DNA of 64,000 nucleotides, from assembly GCA_037624485.1 (NCBI GenBank), contig JASJJC010000008.1:1-64000 (forward strand), in the 5' to 3' direction. Under the pieces are notes generated by a model. It had not been told where the DNA came from. It ran no database searches and saw nothing but the letters and a program-made list of their open reading frames with translations. This document shows positions 35,562 through 43,310 of the stretch, in pieces (the stretch's first letter is position 1; every line of letters starts with the position of its first letter). The position numbers and the translations under genes were made by a program. Origin of the DNA: JAFMKE01 sp037624485. GTDB lineage: Bacteria > Bacteroidota > Bacteroidia > Chitinophagales > UBA8649.

Positions 35562-35580
35562 TGAACAAATCAATTGTTCA
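35562..35580 (+). promoter_or_regulatory. Palindrome TGAACAA-N5-TTGTTCA before the photolyase operon
   Basis: A perfect 7-bp inverted repeat with a 5-nt spacer that ends 14 nt before the first gene of the photolyase operon. There is no T-run after it, so it looks like an operator rather than a terminator. No clear TAnnTTTG box lies nearby, so the promoter may use another sigma factor. Confidence 0.45.
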
Positions 35581-35594
35581 GCGGTTTGTTATGC

Positions 35595-36284
35595 ATGAAG
35601 AATTATCTTATAATAGGAGCGTCATCAGGAATTGGTAAAGCCCTAGCCGAACAACTGGCGCAAGAAGAAAACCAAGTGATTGGGACTTACAATCAAACAG
35701 AAATAACAAGCGATACGATAAAGTACCACCATCTTGATGTCACTCAAGATTTTGACATAGATTTCATTCCCGAACAACTAGATGGCTTGGTGTATTGTCC
35801 AGGATCGATAAATCTCTTGCCGTTTAGAAGAATTAAACCCGAAGCATTTGTAGCAGATTATAAGCTTCAGGTTTTAGGAGCGATAAAGATTATTCAAGCA
35901 GCTTTCCCTGCACTTAGAAAGTCAGGTAACGCTTCTATCGTACTTTTTTCAACCGTAGCCGTCCAAGCAGGATTCAATTTTCATTCTCAGGTTGCTGTTT
36001 CGAAAGGCGCTATTGAAGGCTTAACCAAAGCCTTAGCAGCAGAGTTTGCCCCAACAGTGCGCGTAAACGCAATTGCTCCTTCCCTGACCGATACGCCACT
36101 AGCAGGCAAGATGCTGGATAAACCAGAAAAAAAGGAAGCTAATGCTCAAAGGCATCCGTTAAAACGAATAGGCGAAGCAACTGACATTGCCCAAACCGCC
36201 GCATTCTTACTATCCGATAAATCCTCTTGGATAACTGGACAAATCATTCATGTTGACGGAGGAATGTCTACACTTAAAGTATAA
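35595..36284 (+). CDS. SDR-family protein of the photolyase operon, catalytic Tyr replaced
   Basis: A 229-residue Rossmann-fold short-chain dehydrogenase. The NAD(P) site GASSGIG is at 8-14, and the C-terminal PLKRIGEATDIAQTAAFLLSDKSSWITGQIIHVDGG is typical. The usual YxxxK catalytic pair reads VAVSK: Lys is kept and Tyr is Val. From memory, SDR proteins in photolyase clusters of other bacteria share this loss (HxSVAxAKGAVEGL), so it is probably a family trait and these may not be classic dehydrogenases. ATG at 35595 is preferred over upstream TTG 35574, which lies inside the palindrome. Next gene begins 5 nt downstream. Confidence 0.85.
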   Translation: MKNYLIIGASSGIGKALAEQLAQEENQVIGTYNQTEITSDTIKYHHLDVTQDFDIDFIPEQLDGLVYCPGSINLLPFRRIKPEAFVADYKLQVLGAIKIIQAAFPALRKSGNASIVLFSTVAVQAGFNFHSQVAVSKGAIEGLTKALAAEFAPTVRVNAIAPSLTDTPLAGKMLDKPEKKEANAQRHPLKRIGEATDIAQTAAFLLSDKSSWITGQIIHVDGGMSTLKV

Positions 36285-36289
36285 AGGAA

Positions 36290-36565
36290 GTGGCACATAG
36301 CGAACGAGACATAGACAGAATCATAGAAATGGCTTGGGAGGATAGAACACCTTTCGAAGCAATCGAAATACAATTTAATATGACCGAAAAGCAGGTCATT
36401 AAATTGATGAGAAGCAACCTGCGAGAAAGGAGCTTTAAAAATTGGAGACAACGAGTAAATAGTGGGGTAAGCCAAAAACATCTCAAAAAGAGATCCAAGG
36501 AAATTGATCGATTTAAATGCACCAGACAAAGAAGTATAAGTTTCAATAAAATATCAAAGCGTTGA
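36290..36565 (+). CDS. TIGR03643/DUF2805 family small protein
   Basis: A 91-residue basic protein. DRIIEMAWEDRTPFEAIEIQFNMTEKQVIKLMR matches from memory the TIGR03643 family, which accompanies photolyase genes; the region looks like a helix-turn-helix. It begins with GTG at 36290: an in-frame stop at 36275 and the absence of any ATG or TTG in between leave this as the start, only 5 nt after the SDR stop. Its stop overlaps the TTG start of the next gene. A DNA-binding role is possible but unproven. Confidence 0.85.
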   Translation: MAHSERDIDRIIEMAWEDRTPFEAIEIQFNMTEKQVIKLMRSNLRERSFKNWRQRVNSGVSQKHLKKRSKEIDRFKCTRQRSISFNKISKR

Positions 36566-37653
36566 TTTTCCCTACCTCTTATGTTGAAATTATCCAATCA
36601 CTTGATGAGTTTGATCCAAAGTCTTATGCGAAAACTAGAAACTTTGGCGATGGACAGGTAAGCCGATTGTCTCCATATATATCTCGTGGGGTTATTTCTA
36701 CTCGGCAAGTATTTGAAGCGCTAAAAGCGAGAAATTATCCTTTTAAGCTAATCGAAAAATTTATCCAAGAGTTAGCATGGCGTGACTATTGGCAGCTTAT
36801 TTGGGTGGCTAAAGGTGCTGAAATAAATGAAGATTTGAAACAGCCTCAAACTTCAGTTATTCATCGTGAAATGCCCACAAATATCGAAAATGCACAAACT
36901 AATATTAAAGTGATTGATAGTGCTATTAAAAACCTGAAAGCAACGGGATACATGCACAATCATATGAGAATGTATGTGGCAGCAATTGTTTGCAATAATG
37001 GAAAAAGCCATTGGAAAATCCCTGCCAAATGGATGTATTACCATTTATTAGATGCTGATTGGGCTAGCAATGCCTTAAGCTGGCAATGGGTTGCTGGCGC
37101 CAACTCAAACAAGAAATACATCGCCAATCAAGATAATATTAATAAGTATTTCCATAGTAATCAACAACACACGTTTCTGGATAAAAGCTATGACGAAATA
37201 GCTGAAATGAAATGTCCTGATGTTTTAAAATCGAGCAGTTATCCTAAACTTATAACCAATCTGCCCCCAGTACAAGATTTGAAAATTGACTCTTCCCTGC
37301 CAACGTTCATCTATAATGAATATAATTTGGATCCGAAATGGCGAAAAGAGACTGAAGGCAATCGAATCTTACTTTTAGATCCAAAGAAGTTTAGTGAATT
37401 ACCTATGTCCCCACTCACTATAGAATTTTTAATAAACCTAAGTAAGAACATTCCATCGCTTCAAATATATACAGGCAGCTATTCCCAGATGCGAAAAACG
37501 TATCAAATGGATGTCATCTATTATAAAGAACATCCCTTAAATACAGACTATCAGGGAAATATGGATTCACGTGATTGGCTTTCATCAATCAAGGGATACT
37601 ATCCATCATTTTTTGCATTTTGGAAAAAGTGTAAAAAAGAAATTAAATATTAA
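36562..37653 (+). CDS. Photolyase/cryptochrome FAD-binding domain protein without N-terminal antenna domain
   Basis: A 363-residue protein. Residues about 1-240 are a photolyase FAD-binding domain that starts almost at once: RLSPYISRGVIST, FIQELAWRDYW, GYMHNHMRMYVAAI, LLDADWASNALSWQWVAG, YIANQDNINKY. The usual N-terminal alpha/beta antenna domain is absent. The C-terminal 110 residues (LPTFIYNEYNLDPKWR to KKCKKEIKY) look alpha/beta and could be a relocated, shortened antenna-like domain. Start is TTG at 36562, overlapping the previous stop as TTGA; no ATG fits the conserved FPTSYVEI opening. Likely a light-dependent DNA repair enzyme or blue-light sensor. Confidence 0.85.
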   Translation: MIFPTSYVEIIQSLDEFDPKSYAKTRNFGDGQVSRLSPYISRGVISTRQVFEALKARNYPFKLIEKFIQELAWRDYWQLIWVAKGAEINEDLKQPQTSVIHREMPTNIENAQTNIKVIDSAIKNLKATGYMHNHMRMYVAAIVCNNGKSHWKIPAKWMYYHLLDADWASNALSWQWVAGANSNKKYIANQDNINKYFHSNQQHTFLDKSYDEIAEMKCPDVLKSSSYPKLITNLPPVQDLKIDSSLPTFIYNEYNLDPKWRKETEGNRILLLDPKKFSELPMSPLTIEFLINLSKNIPSLQIYTGSYSQMRKTYQMDVIYYKEHPLNTDYQGNMDSRDWLSSIKGYYPSFFAFWKKCKKEIKY

Positions 37654-37656
37654 GAC

Positions 37657-38292
37657 ATGCATTATACAGAATCAACTATTAAAAACCTGCCTAGAGTTCA
37701 ACGTTTAAATTTAATCAACTCAATAACGGGTATAAAACCAGGCAATCTAATCGGGACAAAATCTAATGCAGGAGTTAGCAATCTAGCTATCATCAGCTCG
37801 GTGGTTCACTTGGGAAGTAACCCACCTTATATCGGATTTATTTTGAGACCCAGTATGGTTGACCGAAGAGATACCTATGAAAACATTTTAGAAAACTGTT
37901 TTTATACGATCAATCACATTCCAAGCAATTTTGTAGAACAAGCCCATTATACCTCTGCAAAATTTGATAAGGAAACCTCAGAATTTGAACAATGTAAGTT
38001 CACGGAGGAATATCTCTCCGATTTCCCTGCTCCATTCGTAAAAGAATCTGGGTTGAAAATTGGGCTCAAGCATGTAGAGAGCATCCCGATATCTATTAAC
38101 AATACCATGATGATTGTTGGCAAGGTTCTGTATATTGACGTAGATTCTAAAGCGTTATCGCCCGAAGGATACTTAGACCTAGACCTACTAGACAGTGCTG
38201 GAATAGGTGGTTTGAATACCTATTATAAGCTTAAAAAGATCAAGCAATTTCCCTATGCCAGAGTGGCGGAGTTACCCAAATTTTCAAAATGA
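37657..38292 (+). CDS. Flavin reductase-like protein (flavin reductase/NADH:FMN family)
   Basis: A 211-residue FMN-binding split-barrel protein: GNLIGTKSNAGVSNLAIISSVVHLGSNPPYIGFILRPS, then ENCFYTINHI and EQAHYTSAKFD. Proteins of this family transfer electrons to free flavin. In this operon it may supply reduced flavin to the photolyase-like proteins, which is an inference from context. It starts 3 nt after the photolyase-domain gene and ends in an ATGA overlap with the next gene. Confidence 0.82.
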   Translation: MHYTESTIKNLPRVQRLNLINSITGIKPGNLIGTKSNAGVSNLAIISSVVHLGSNPPYIGFILRPSMVDRRDTYENILENCFYTINHIPSNFVEQAHYTSAKFDKETSEFEQCKFTEEYLSDFPAPFVKESGLKIGLKHVESIPISINNTMMIVGKVLYIDVDSKALSPEGYLDLDLLDSAGIGGLNTYYKLKKIKQFPYARVAELPKFSK

Positions 38293-38423
38293 AAAAAAGT
38301 AATCTTCCATCCAAAATTTGCTTGATTTGCAAGCGACCTTTTTCTTGGAGAAAGAAATGGAAACAATGTTGGGAAGATGTTAAATACTGTAGTGAACGAT
38401 GCAAAAGAAATAAGAACAATTGA
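38289..38423 (+). CDS. DUF2256 protein, 44 residues, four cysteines
   Basis: A very short gene easily missed by size cut-offs. The product has two Cys pairs (ICLIC near residues 10-14 and YCSERC near 33-38) around PFSWRKKWKQCWEDVK, which is the DUF2256 pattern that regularly accompanies photolyase and cryptochrome genes. The four cysteines suggest a zinc-ribbon-like site. Its ATG overlaps the flavin reductase TGA, and its TGA overlaps the TTG of the next gene, so it is translated as a link in the chain. Confidence 0.9.
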   Translation: MKKSNLPSKICLICKRPFSWRKKWKQCWEDVKYCSERCKRNKNN

Positions 38424-39904
38424 AAAGTGTAAATATCATATTCCCCCATCAATTATTTGAACAACATGAAATTCATGATAATGGATTTCCAATCTATTTA
38501 GTTGAAGAATACTTATATTTCAAAAAGCTTAAATTTCATAAACGTAAAATAGCTTATCATCGGGCTACTATGAAGTGCCATCAGGCTTATCTTGAAGCCA
38601 AAGGAATAACCGTGCACTATATAGCTAGTATTTCAGCAAATAGTGACATATGCATTCTTATCAAGCAGTTAGCTGACTCCTATAAAAAGATAGTTTTTAT
38701 AGATCCAACAGACGATTGGTTAGAACAAAGATTGAAGGCAAGTATAGAAGAATCAAAATTAGCCTCCCTTAGCTATGAAAATCCGCTTTTCATAAATTCA
38801 AGAGATGATTTACAGACTTTTTTTAAGGCAAGTAAAAAGTCTTTTTTTCACACTACTTTTTACAAACAAGAAAGAAAGAAGCATGGAATTCTATTGGATA
38901 GCTTAGAACAACCCTTAGGAGGAAAATGGAGTTATGATGATGAAAATCGAAAGAAATATCCTCGAGGAAAAACTCCGCCTGCAATTAACTTTCTTGAAGG
39001 GAATGACTACTGGAAGGAAGCTGTAGCTTATACAGAGAAATATTTTCCTGATAATTATGGTAGCATCAGCGAAAAATCCCTGTACCCCATTTCGCATGAA
39101 GAAACCCGCCGCTGGCTGATTGAATTTTTAAAAAATAGATTTGAGGAGTTTGGCCATTATGAAGACGCCATATTAAAGGAACAATCACACCTGCATCATA
39201 GTTTGTTAACTCCTATGCTTAACATCGGCTTAATCAGCCCAAAGTATATTGTGAATGCAAGTATTAGTTTTGCAAGAAAGCATGATATACCCCTTAACTC
39301 TTTAGAGGGCTTTATTCGGCAAATAATAGGTTGGCGAGAGTTTATTCGTGGAATGTACCAAGTTAAAGGAAGATATTCGCGAACAAGAAACTTTTGGGGT
39401 TTCAACCGTAAAATTCCCTCATCCTTTTATACAGGAAGCACAGGTATAGAACCGATCGATGAAACCATAAAGAAAATTTTAAAGGATGGTTATTGTCATC
39501 ATATCGAACGCTTGATGCTATTGGGTAATTTTATGCTGCTCTGTGAATTCCATCCCAATGAAGTCTATGAATGGTTTATGGAGATGTTTATTGATGCATA
39601 TGATTGGGTAATGGTCCCTAATGTATATGGTATGAGCCAATTTGCCGATGGTGGATTATTTGCCACCAAACCCTACATTAGCGGCTCTAACTATGTATTA
39701 AAAATGAGTAATTACAAGCGTGGAGATTGGCAAAAAACTTGGGATGGACTTTTTTGGAGGTTTATGCATGTGCATCGTGACTTCTTTTCGAGCAACCATC
39801 GATTAGGCATGCTGGTCAGAAACTTAGACAAAATGGGTGTGGAAAAAAGAAGTACGCATATTTCAAATGCGGAATTCTTTTTAAAAAATTTGGAGAAAAA
39901 GTGA
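38420..39904 (+). CDS. Photolyase-related protein (FeS-BCP/PhrB branch) lacking Fe-S cysteines
   Basis: A 494-residue cryptochrome/photolyase-family protein of the deoxyribodipyrimidine photolyase-related branch. The N-terminal Rossmann part opens VNIIFPHQLFEQH; the C-terminal FAD domain has GFIRQIIGWREFIRG, GYCHHIERLMLLGNFML, AYDWVMVPNVYGMSQFADGG and KPYISGSNYVLKMS. In PhrB-type (6-4) photolyases the last motif is followed by a CxxC and a further Cys that hold a [4Fe-4S] cluster. Here it reads MSNYKRGDWQKTWDGLFW, so those cysteines are gone and the cluster is probably absent. Starts at TTG 38420 (TTGA overlap). Confidence 0.88.
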   Translation: MKSVNIIFPHQLFEQHEIHDNGFPIYLVEEYLYFKKLKFHKRKIAYHRATMKCHQAYLEAKGITVHYIASISANSDICILIKQLADSYKKIVFIDPTDDWLEQRLKASIEESKLASLSYENPLFINSRDDLQTFFKASKKSFFHTTFYKQERKKHGILLDSLEQPLGGKWSYDDENRKKYPRGKTPPAINFLEGNDYWKEAVAYTEKYFPDNYGSISEKSLYPISHEETRRWLIEFLKNRFEEFGHYEDAILKEQSHLHHSLLTPMLNIGLISPKYIVNASISFARKHDIPLNSLEGFIRQIIGWREFIRGMYQVKGRYSRTRNFWGFNRKIPSSFYTGSTGIEPIDETIKKILKDGYCHHIERLMLLGNFMLLCEFHPNEVYEWFMEMFIDAYDWVMVPNVYGMSQFADGGLFATKPYISGSNYVLKMSNYKRGDWQKTWDGLFWRFMHVHRDFFSSNHRLGMLVRNLDKMGVEKRSTHISNAEFFLKNLEKK

Positions 39905-39922
39905 AAATGAATCATTAAGTTT

Positions 39923-40696
39923 ATGCCAATGAAAATCCAACGTTTAAATATGGACAACACCTGGTTCATTGAGTTTGCGGGCTTGCGCATGCTGATTGAC
40001 CCTTGGCTGTTTGGGCAAGAAGTAGACTTCTTCTCCTGGTTCAATACCCAATGGCATAGAACTGCACCCGTTTCGCTTGCTGAAGTACCTGATTTTGACC
40101 TTGTGCTAATCACACAAAAATATCCGGATCATTTTCACCAGGAAACATTGAAAAAGTTGCAACCCAAATTGGTGGTTGGTCCACAATCAATTGAAAATCA
40201 GTTGAACAAAATCTTGCCAGATTCGAATATTCTCTCTTTCAATGAAGGAATTCATGATATCCATCAAAAAGGAATACGTATTCATCACCTGCCAAGCGCT
40301 AGGAAAATAGATCCCATTTATGATGCGCTTGTTATAGAAAATGGTGAGCAAAGTATTTTTTTAGCAAGCCATGGCTTCACTTCCATTGATCAATGGCAAA
40401 GCGCAATTAAGGAACACCCTCCAGTTCATGTCATGCTAAGTCCCTTCGACCATTACCAACTTCCATTCTTTTTGGGTGGCACGGTTGCACCAGGAATTGA
40501 AGGACTTAGAAAGTTAGCAAAAAGTCTTAACCCTACCCATATTATTGCGACGCATGACGAGGACAAGCATGCTAAAGGTTTGGTCAGTAAATTTGCTAAA
40601 ATTACGAAAGCACCAAACTACGATAAATTGCAATCCTTTCCCGAATTGAAAAATAAAATTTTACCTTTCACCAATTACAAAGCTTTAGAAATATGA
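39923..40696 (+). CDS. MBL-fold protein with degenerate metal motif
   Basis: A 257-residue metallo-beta-lactamase-fold protein of the UlaG-like type: FIEFAGLRMLIDPW at the start and ALVIENGEQSIFLASHG later. The canonical HxHxDH reads TQKYPDHFH, keeping only Asp-His, so the usual two-metal centre is incomplete. It may bind one metal or act non-catalytically. It lies 18 nt after the photolyase-related gene and overlaps the DUF1295 gene by 4 nt. ATG 39929 is an alternative start. Confidence 0.75.
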   Translation: MPMKIQRLNMDNTWFIEFAGLRMLIDPWLFGQEVDFFSWFNTQWHRTAPVSLAEVPDFDLVLITQKYPDHFHQETLKKLQPKLVVGPQSIENQLNKILPDSNILSFNEGIHDIHQKGIRIHHLPSARKIDPIYDALVIENGEQSIFLASHGFTSIDQWQSAIKEHPPVHVMLSPFDHYQLPFFLGGTVAPGIEGLRKLAKSLNPTHIIATHDEDKHAKGLVSKFAKITKAPNYDKLQSFPELKNKILPFTNYKALEI

Positions 40697-41559
40697 AGAC
40701 TCGTTCAAATCATTTAATGCAAATTGTATTCATGTATATCATCATGGGTTTAAGCGGCTTCTTCTCATGGAAGTATATACCTATTGAAGAAGAAGTATTT
40801 CGATTTTTCGCCGCGCATATAGTGATGACTATTAACTGTTTTTTATTTTCACTCTTAAAAAACAACTCTTCTGTATATGACGCTTTCTGGAGTGTGATCC
40901 CATTTTTCTTTTGTGTTATGTGGGCCATTATTCATTCAGAAACCCTCAACGTTTTCCATATTTTGACTTTAGGAACAGTGAGTCTGTGGTCATGGAGACT
41001 AACACTGAACTGGGCTAGGTCATGGGATGGTTTTGAACATGAAGATTGGCGATATATTGATTTAGCCAATAAGAGTGGGAAAATGTATCCTTTTGTAAAT
41101 TTTTTAGGGATTCATCTCTTTCCTACAATCATGGTGTTTGCTAGTATGCTGCCCTTGTTTTATATATTTTCAGACGCTAATCCAGACAAGATTATTTTTG
41201 CTTTGGGTATTTTCATCGCTTTGAGTGGTATCGGATTTGAACATTTCGCTGACAACGAATTGTTCCGCTTTAGAAAGCGACCAAATCCAAAGCAAGAAGA
41301 AATTCTTCAAACTGGATTATGGGGCATGTGTCGATACCCCAATTATTTAGGAGAATCACTATTTTGGATAGGTTTAGCTTTTATTGGACAGGCCTATCAA
41401 GCACCCTGGTATACAATTATTGGAAGTGTGGCTATGTTCCTAATGATCCGATTCATTTCAATCCCTATGAAGGAAGAACGAATGTTGGCAAGACGACCTT
41501 CTTTTGAAGCATATCAAGCGAAAACTCCTTTACTATTGCCAAAACTATTTAAGAAGTAG
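40693..41559 (+). CDS. DUF1295 membrane protein (steroid reductase/isoprenylcysteine methyltransferase fold)
   Basis: A 288-residue polytopic membrane protein. The C-terminal half has GFEHFADNELFRFR, QTGLWGMCRYPNYLGESLFWIGL and PMKEERMLARRPSFEAYQAKTPLLLPKLF, the DUF1295 hallmarks shared with NADPH-dependent sterol reductases and isoprenylcysteine methyltransferases. DUF1295 proteins often close photolyase operons, perhaps modifying a lipid. The start overlaps the MBL-fold stop (ATGA). Last gene of the operon. Confidence 0.87.
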   Translation: MKTRSNHLMQIVFMYIIMGLSGFFSWKYIPIEEEVFRFFAAHIVMTINCFLFSLLKNNSSVYDAFWSVIPFFFCVMWAIIHSETLNVFHILTLGTVSLWSWRLTLNWARSWDGFEHEDWRYIDLANKSGKMYPFVNFLGIHLFPTIMVFASMLPLFYIFSDANPDKIIFALGIFIALSGIGFEHFADNELFRFRKRPNPKQEEILQTGLWGMCRYPNYLGESLFWIGLAFIGQAYQAPWYTIIGSVAMFLMIRFISIPMKEERMLARRPSFEAYQAKTPLLLPKLFKK

Positions 41560-41565
41560 ATTGTA

Positions 41566-41627
41566 TTGTTGTTAATATGGAGTTTTATTTTTAGATTTGT
41601 CTAAATATTAATTTAGATTATACTAAA
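41566..41627 (+). promoter_or_regulatory. zupT promoter with two tandem 16-bp palindromes (putative MntR/DtxR operators)
   Basis: Promoter: TTG at 41569-41571, 20-nt spacer, TAGATTTG at 41592-41599. Operators: TTTAGATTTGTCTAAA (41590-41605), a perfect 6-4-6 palindrome over the -7 box, and TTTAGATTATACTAAA (41612-41627), a 5-6-5 palindrome. Their starts are 22 bp apart, two helical turns, on one DNA face. TTTAG/CTAAA half-sites resemble DtxR/MntR-type boxes, and a DtxR/MntR gene lies two genes downstream. Confidence 0.7.
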
Positions 41628-41633
41628 AATAAA

Positions 41634-42500
41634 ATGATGTTGGAGCAAATAACAGAATACTTCGCACAATTGCATCCTATAAAAGCGGCTTTTCTTGCAG
41701 GCTTATTTACTTGGACATTAACCGCAATTGGGGCAAGCTTGGTATTTTTCTTTAAAACTTCTAACCGAAAATTTTTAGATGCCTCCTTGGGGTTTACAGG
41801 GGGAGTTATGATTGCTGCAAGTTTTTGGTCATTACTAGCGCCCGCTATACATTACGTGGAACTTCAAAATGAATTAGGCTTAAGCACAACACCCTCATGG
41901 TTTGCACCAGCGATTGGTTTTTTAGCTGGCGCACTTACCCTATTTGCTTTAGATAAGATCATCCCACACCTGCATATATTTTCTAAACGGGAAGAAGCGG
42001 AAGGCGTAAAAACAAATTGGCAAAAAACAATTCTTTTAGTGTTGGCCATTGCACTGCATAATATTCCAGAAGGATTGGCTGTCGGGGTAGCCTTTGGCGC
42101 TTTAGCTAACCCTGAGTTACTAGGAATGGAAGGCCAAAATGTATTTACTATTGGTTCAGCAGTAGCATTAGCTATTGGCATTGGTATTCAAAATTTCCCT
42201 GAGGGATTTGCTGTTTCTATGCCTTTAAGAAGACAAGGAGTAAGCGCATTTAAATCCTGGCAATGGGGGCAACTTTCTGCCATCGTTGAACCTATATTCG
42301 CGGTTATCGGAGCCGCTATTGTACTTACCGTTCTTCCGATACTACCTTATGCCCTTGCTTTTGCCGCAGGTGCAATGATTTTTATAGTTGTAGAAGAAGT
42401 AATTCCGGAAAGCCAACGCGGCGGGAATACAGACTTAGCCACTATGGGACTAATATGTGGTTTCATAGTAATGATGATATTGGATGTAGCCTTGGGATAA
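41634..42500 (+). CDS. zupT: ZIP-family divalent metal transporter
   Basis: A 288-residue inner-membrane ZIP transporter with eight predicted helices. The transport-site motifs are intact: LHNIPEGLAVG (His142, Asn143, Glu146) and QNFPEGFAVSMPLRR (Asn187, Glu190). A cytoplasmic loop PHLHIFSKREEAEG carries His residues. It imports Zn, Mn or Fe; the MntR-type regulator and operator context favour Mn or Fe. ATG 41637 is an alternative start. A barrel-protein gene follows 15 nt downstream in the same operon. Confidence 0.93.
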   Translation: MMLEQITEYFAQLHPIKAAFLAGLFTWTLTAIGASLVFFFKTSNRKFLDASLGFTGGVMIAASFWSLLAPAIHYVELQNELGLSTTPSWFAPAIGFLAGALTLFALDKIIPHLHIFSKREEAEGVKTNWQKTILLVLAIALHNIPEGLAVGVAFGALANPELLGMEGQNVFTIGSAVALAIGIGIQNFPEGFAVSMPLRRQGVSAFKSWQWGQLSAIVEPIFAVIGAAIVLTVLPILPYALAFAAGAMIFIVVEEVIPESQRGGNTDLATMGLICGFIVMMILDVALG

Positions 42501-42515
42501 AATAAATTTATTATT

Positions 42516-43310
42516 ATGTTAAAAAGAATCTATTTAATTGTATTTATAGTTTTATCAGTTCAACTAGCCTGCGCTCAGGAATCCATTGTAACCGATAGAC
42601 CAGATCAAACAGAATCATCCTTAACAATACCTCATAAAAGTTTTCAAATCGAAAGTGGTTTTGGCTTTTATTTCACTAATAATTCAACAAGTATTTCAAC
42701 ACCTAATACGCTGTTTCGACTTGGGGTTTCGCGATTTTTTGAATTGAGATTTTTTAATGAAGTACTGATAAACAAACCCATTTTAACCGAAAAGGAGAAG
42801 GGAATTAGTGATTTACAGTTTGGCTTTAAATGGCAACTTTTCAAAAAAGATGACAATAAAACAAGCATTGGGTTTCTTAGTCACTTAATCGTCCCAAGCG
42901 GTTCAAAAAGTTTGAGTAATAATAGTTGGGGAAATACAAGTAGGATATTATTTGCCCATCAATTAACGGATCAAACCTCATTAGGCTACAATCTGGGATA
43001 CACCTATTTGAATAGCTTAAAAGGAAACTTAATTTATACACTATCCTGTGCACATTCAATTACCGATAAGTTTGCTGTTTTTGCAGAGATATATGGCAAT
43101 TTAATTGAGTTTGAAAAAATTATGGCCAATGGAGATGCTGGATTCACCTTCTTGATAAAACCTAATATTCAATTAGATGCTTCTTATGGCTTAGGGTTTA
43201 ATGAAAAGATGAATTTCTTTAGTTTGGGCGTAAGTTGGAATATTGCACCTAAGAATTCACCTTCTTTACTAACAGGGAATTTGCTACATGCAAGGAAATC
43301 ACAACCTTAA
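42516..43310 (+). CDS. Outer-membrane beta-barrel protein (Phenol_MetA_deg-like)
   Basis: A 264-residue protein with signal peptide (LSVQLACAQ, cleavage near residue 21). The N-terminal VTDRPDQTESSLTIPHKSFQIESGF and alternating aromatic/polar strands match the transporter-like barrel family called MetA-pathway of phenol degradation. Next to zupT and a metal regulator it may be an outer-membrane channel feeding the ZIP transporter; this is context only. Its last 62 bp overlap the convergent mntR-like gene. Confidence 0.8.
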   Translation: MLKRIYLIVFIVLSVQLACAQESIVTDRPDQTESSLTIPHKSFQIESGFGFYFTNNSTSISTPNTLFRLGVSRFFELRFFNEVLINKPILTEKEKGISDLQFGFKWQLFKKDDNKTSIGFLSHLIVPSGSKSLSNNSWGNTSRILFAHQLTDQTSLGYNLGYTYLNSLKGNLIYTLSCAHSITDKFAVFAEIYGNLIEFEKIMANGDAGFTFLIKPNIQLDASYGLGFNEKMNFFSLGVSWNIAPKNSPSLLTGNLLHARKSQP

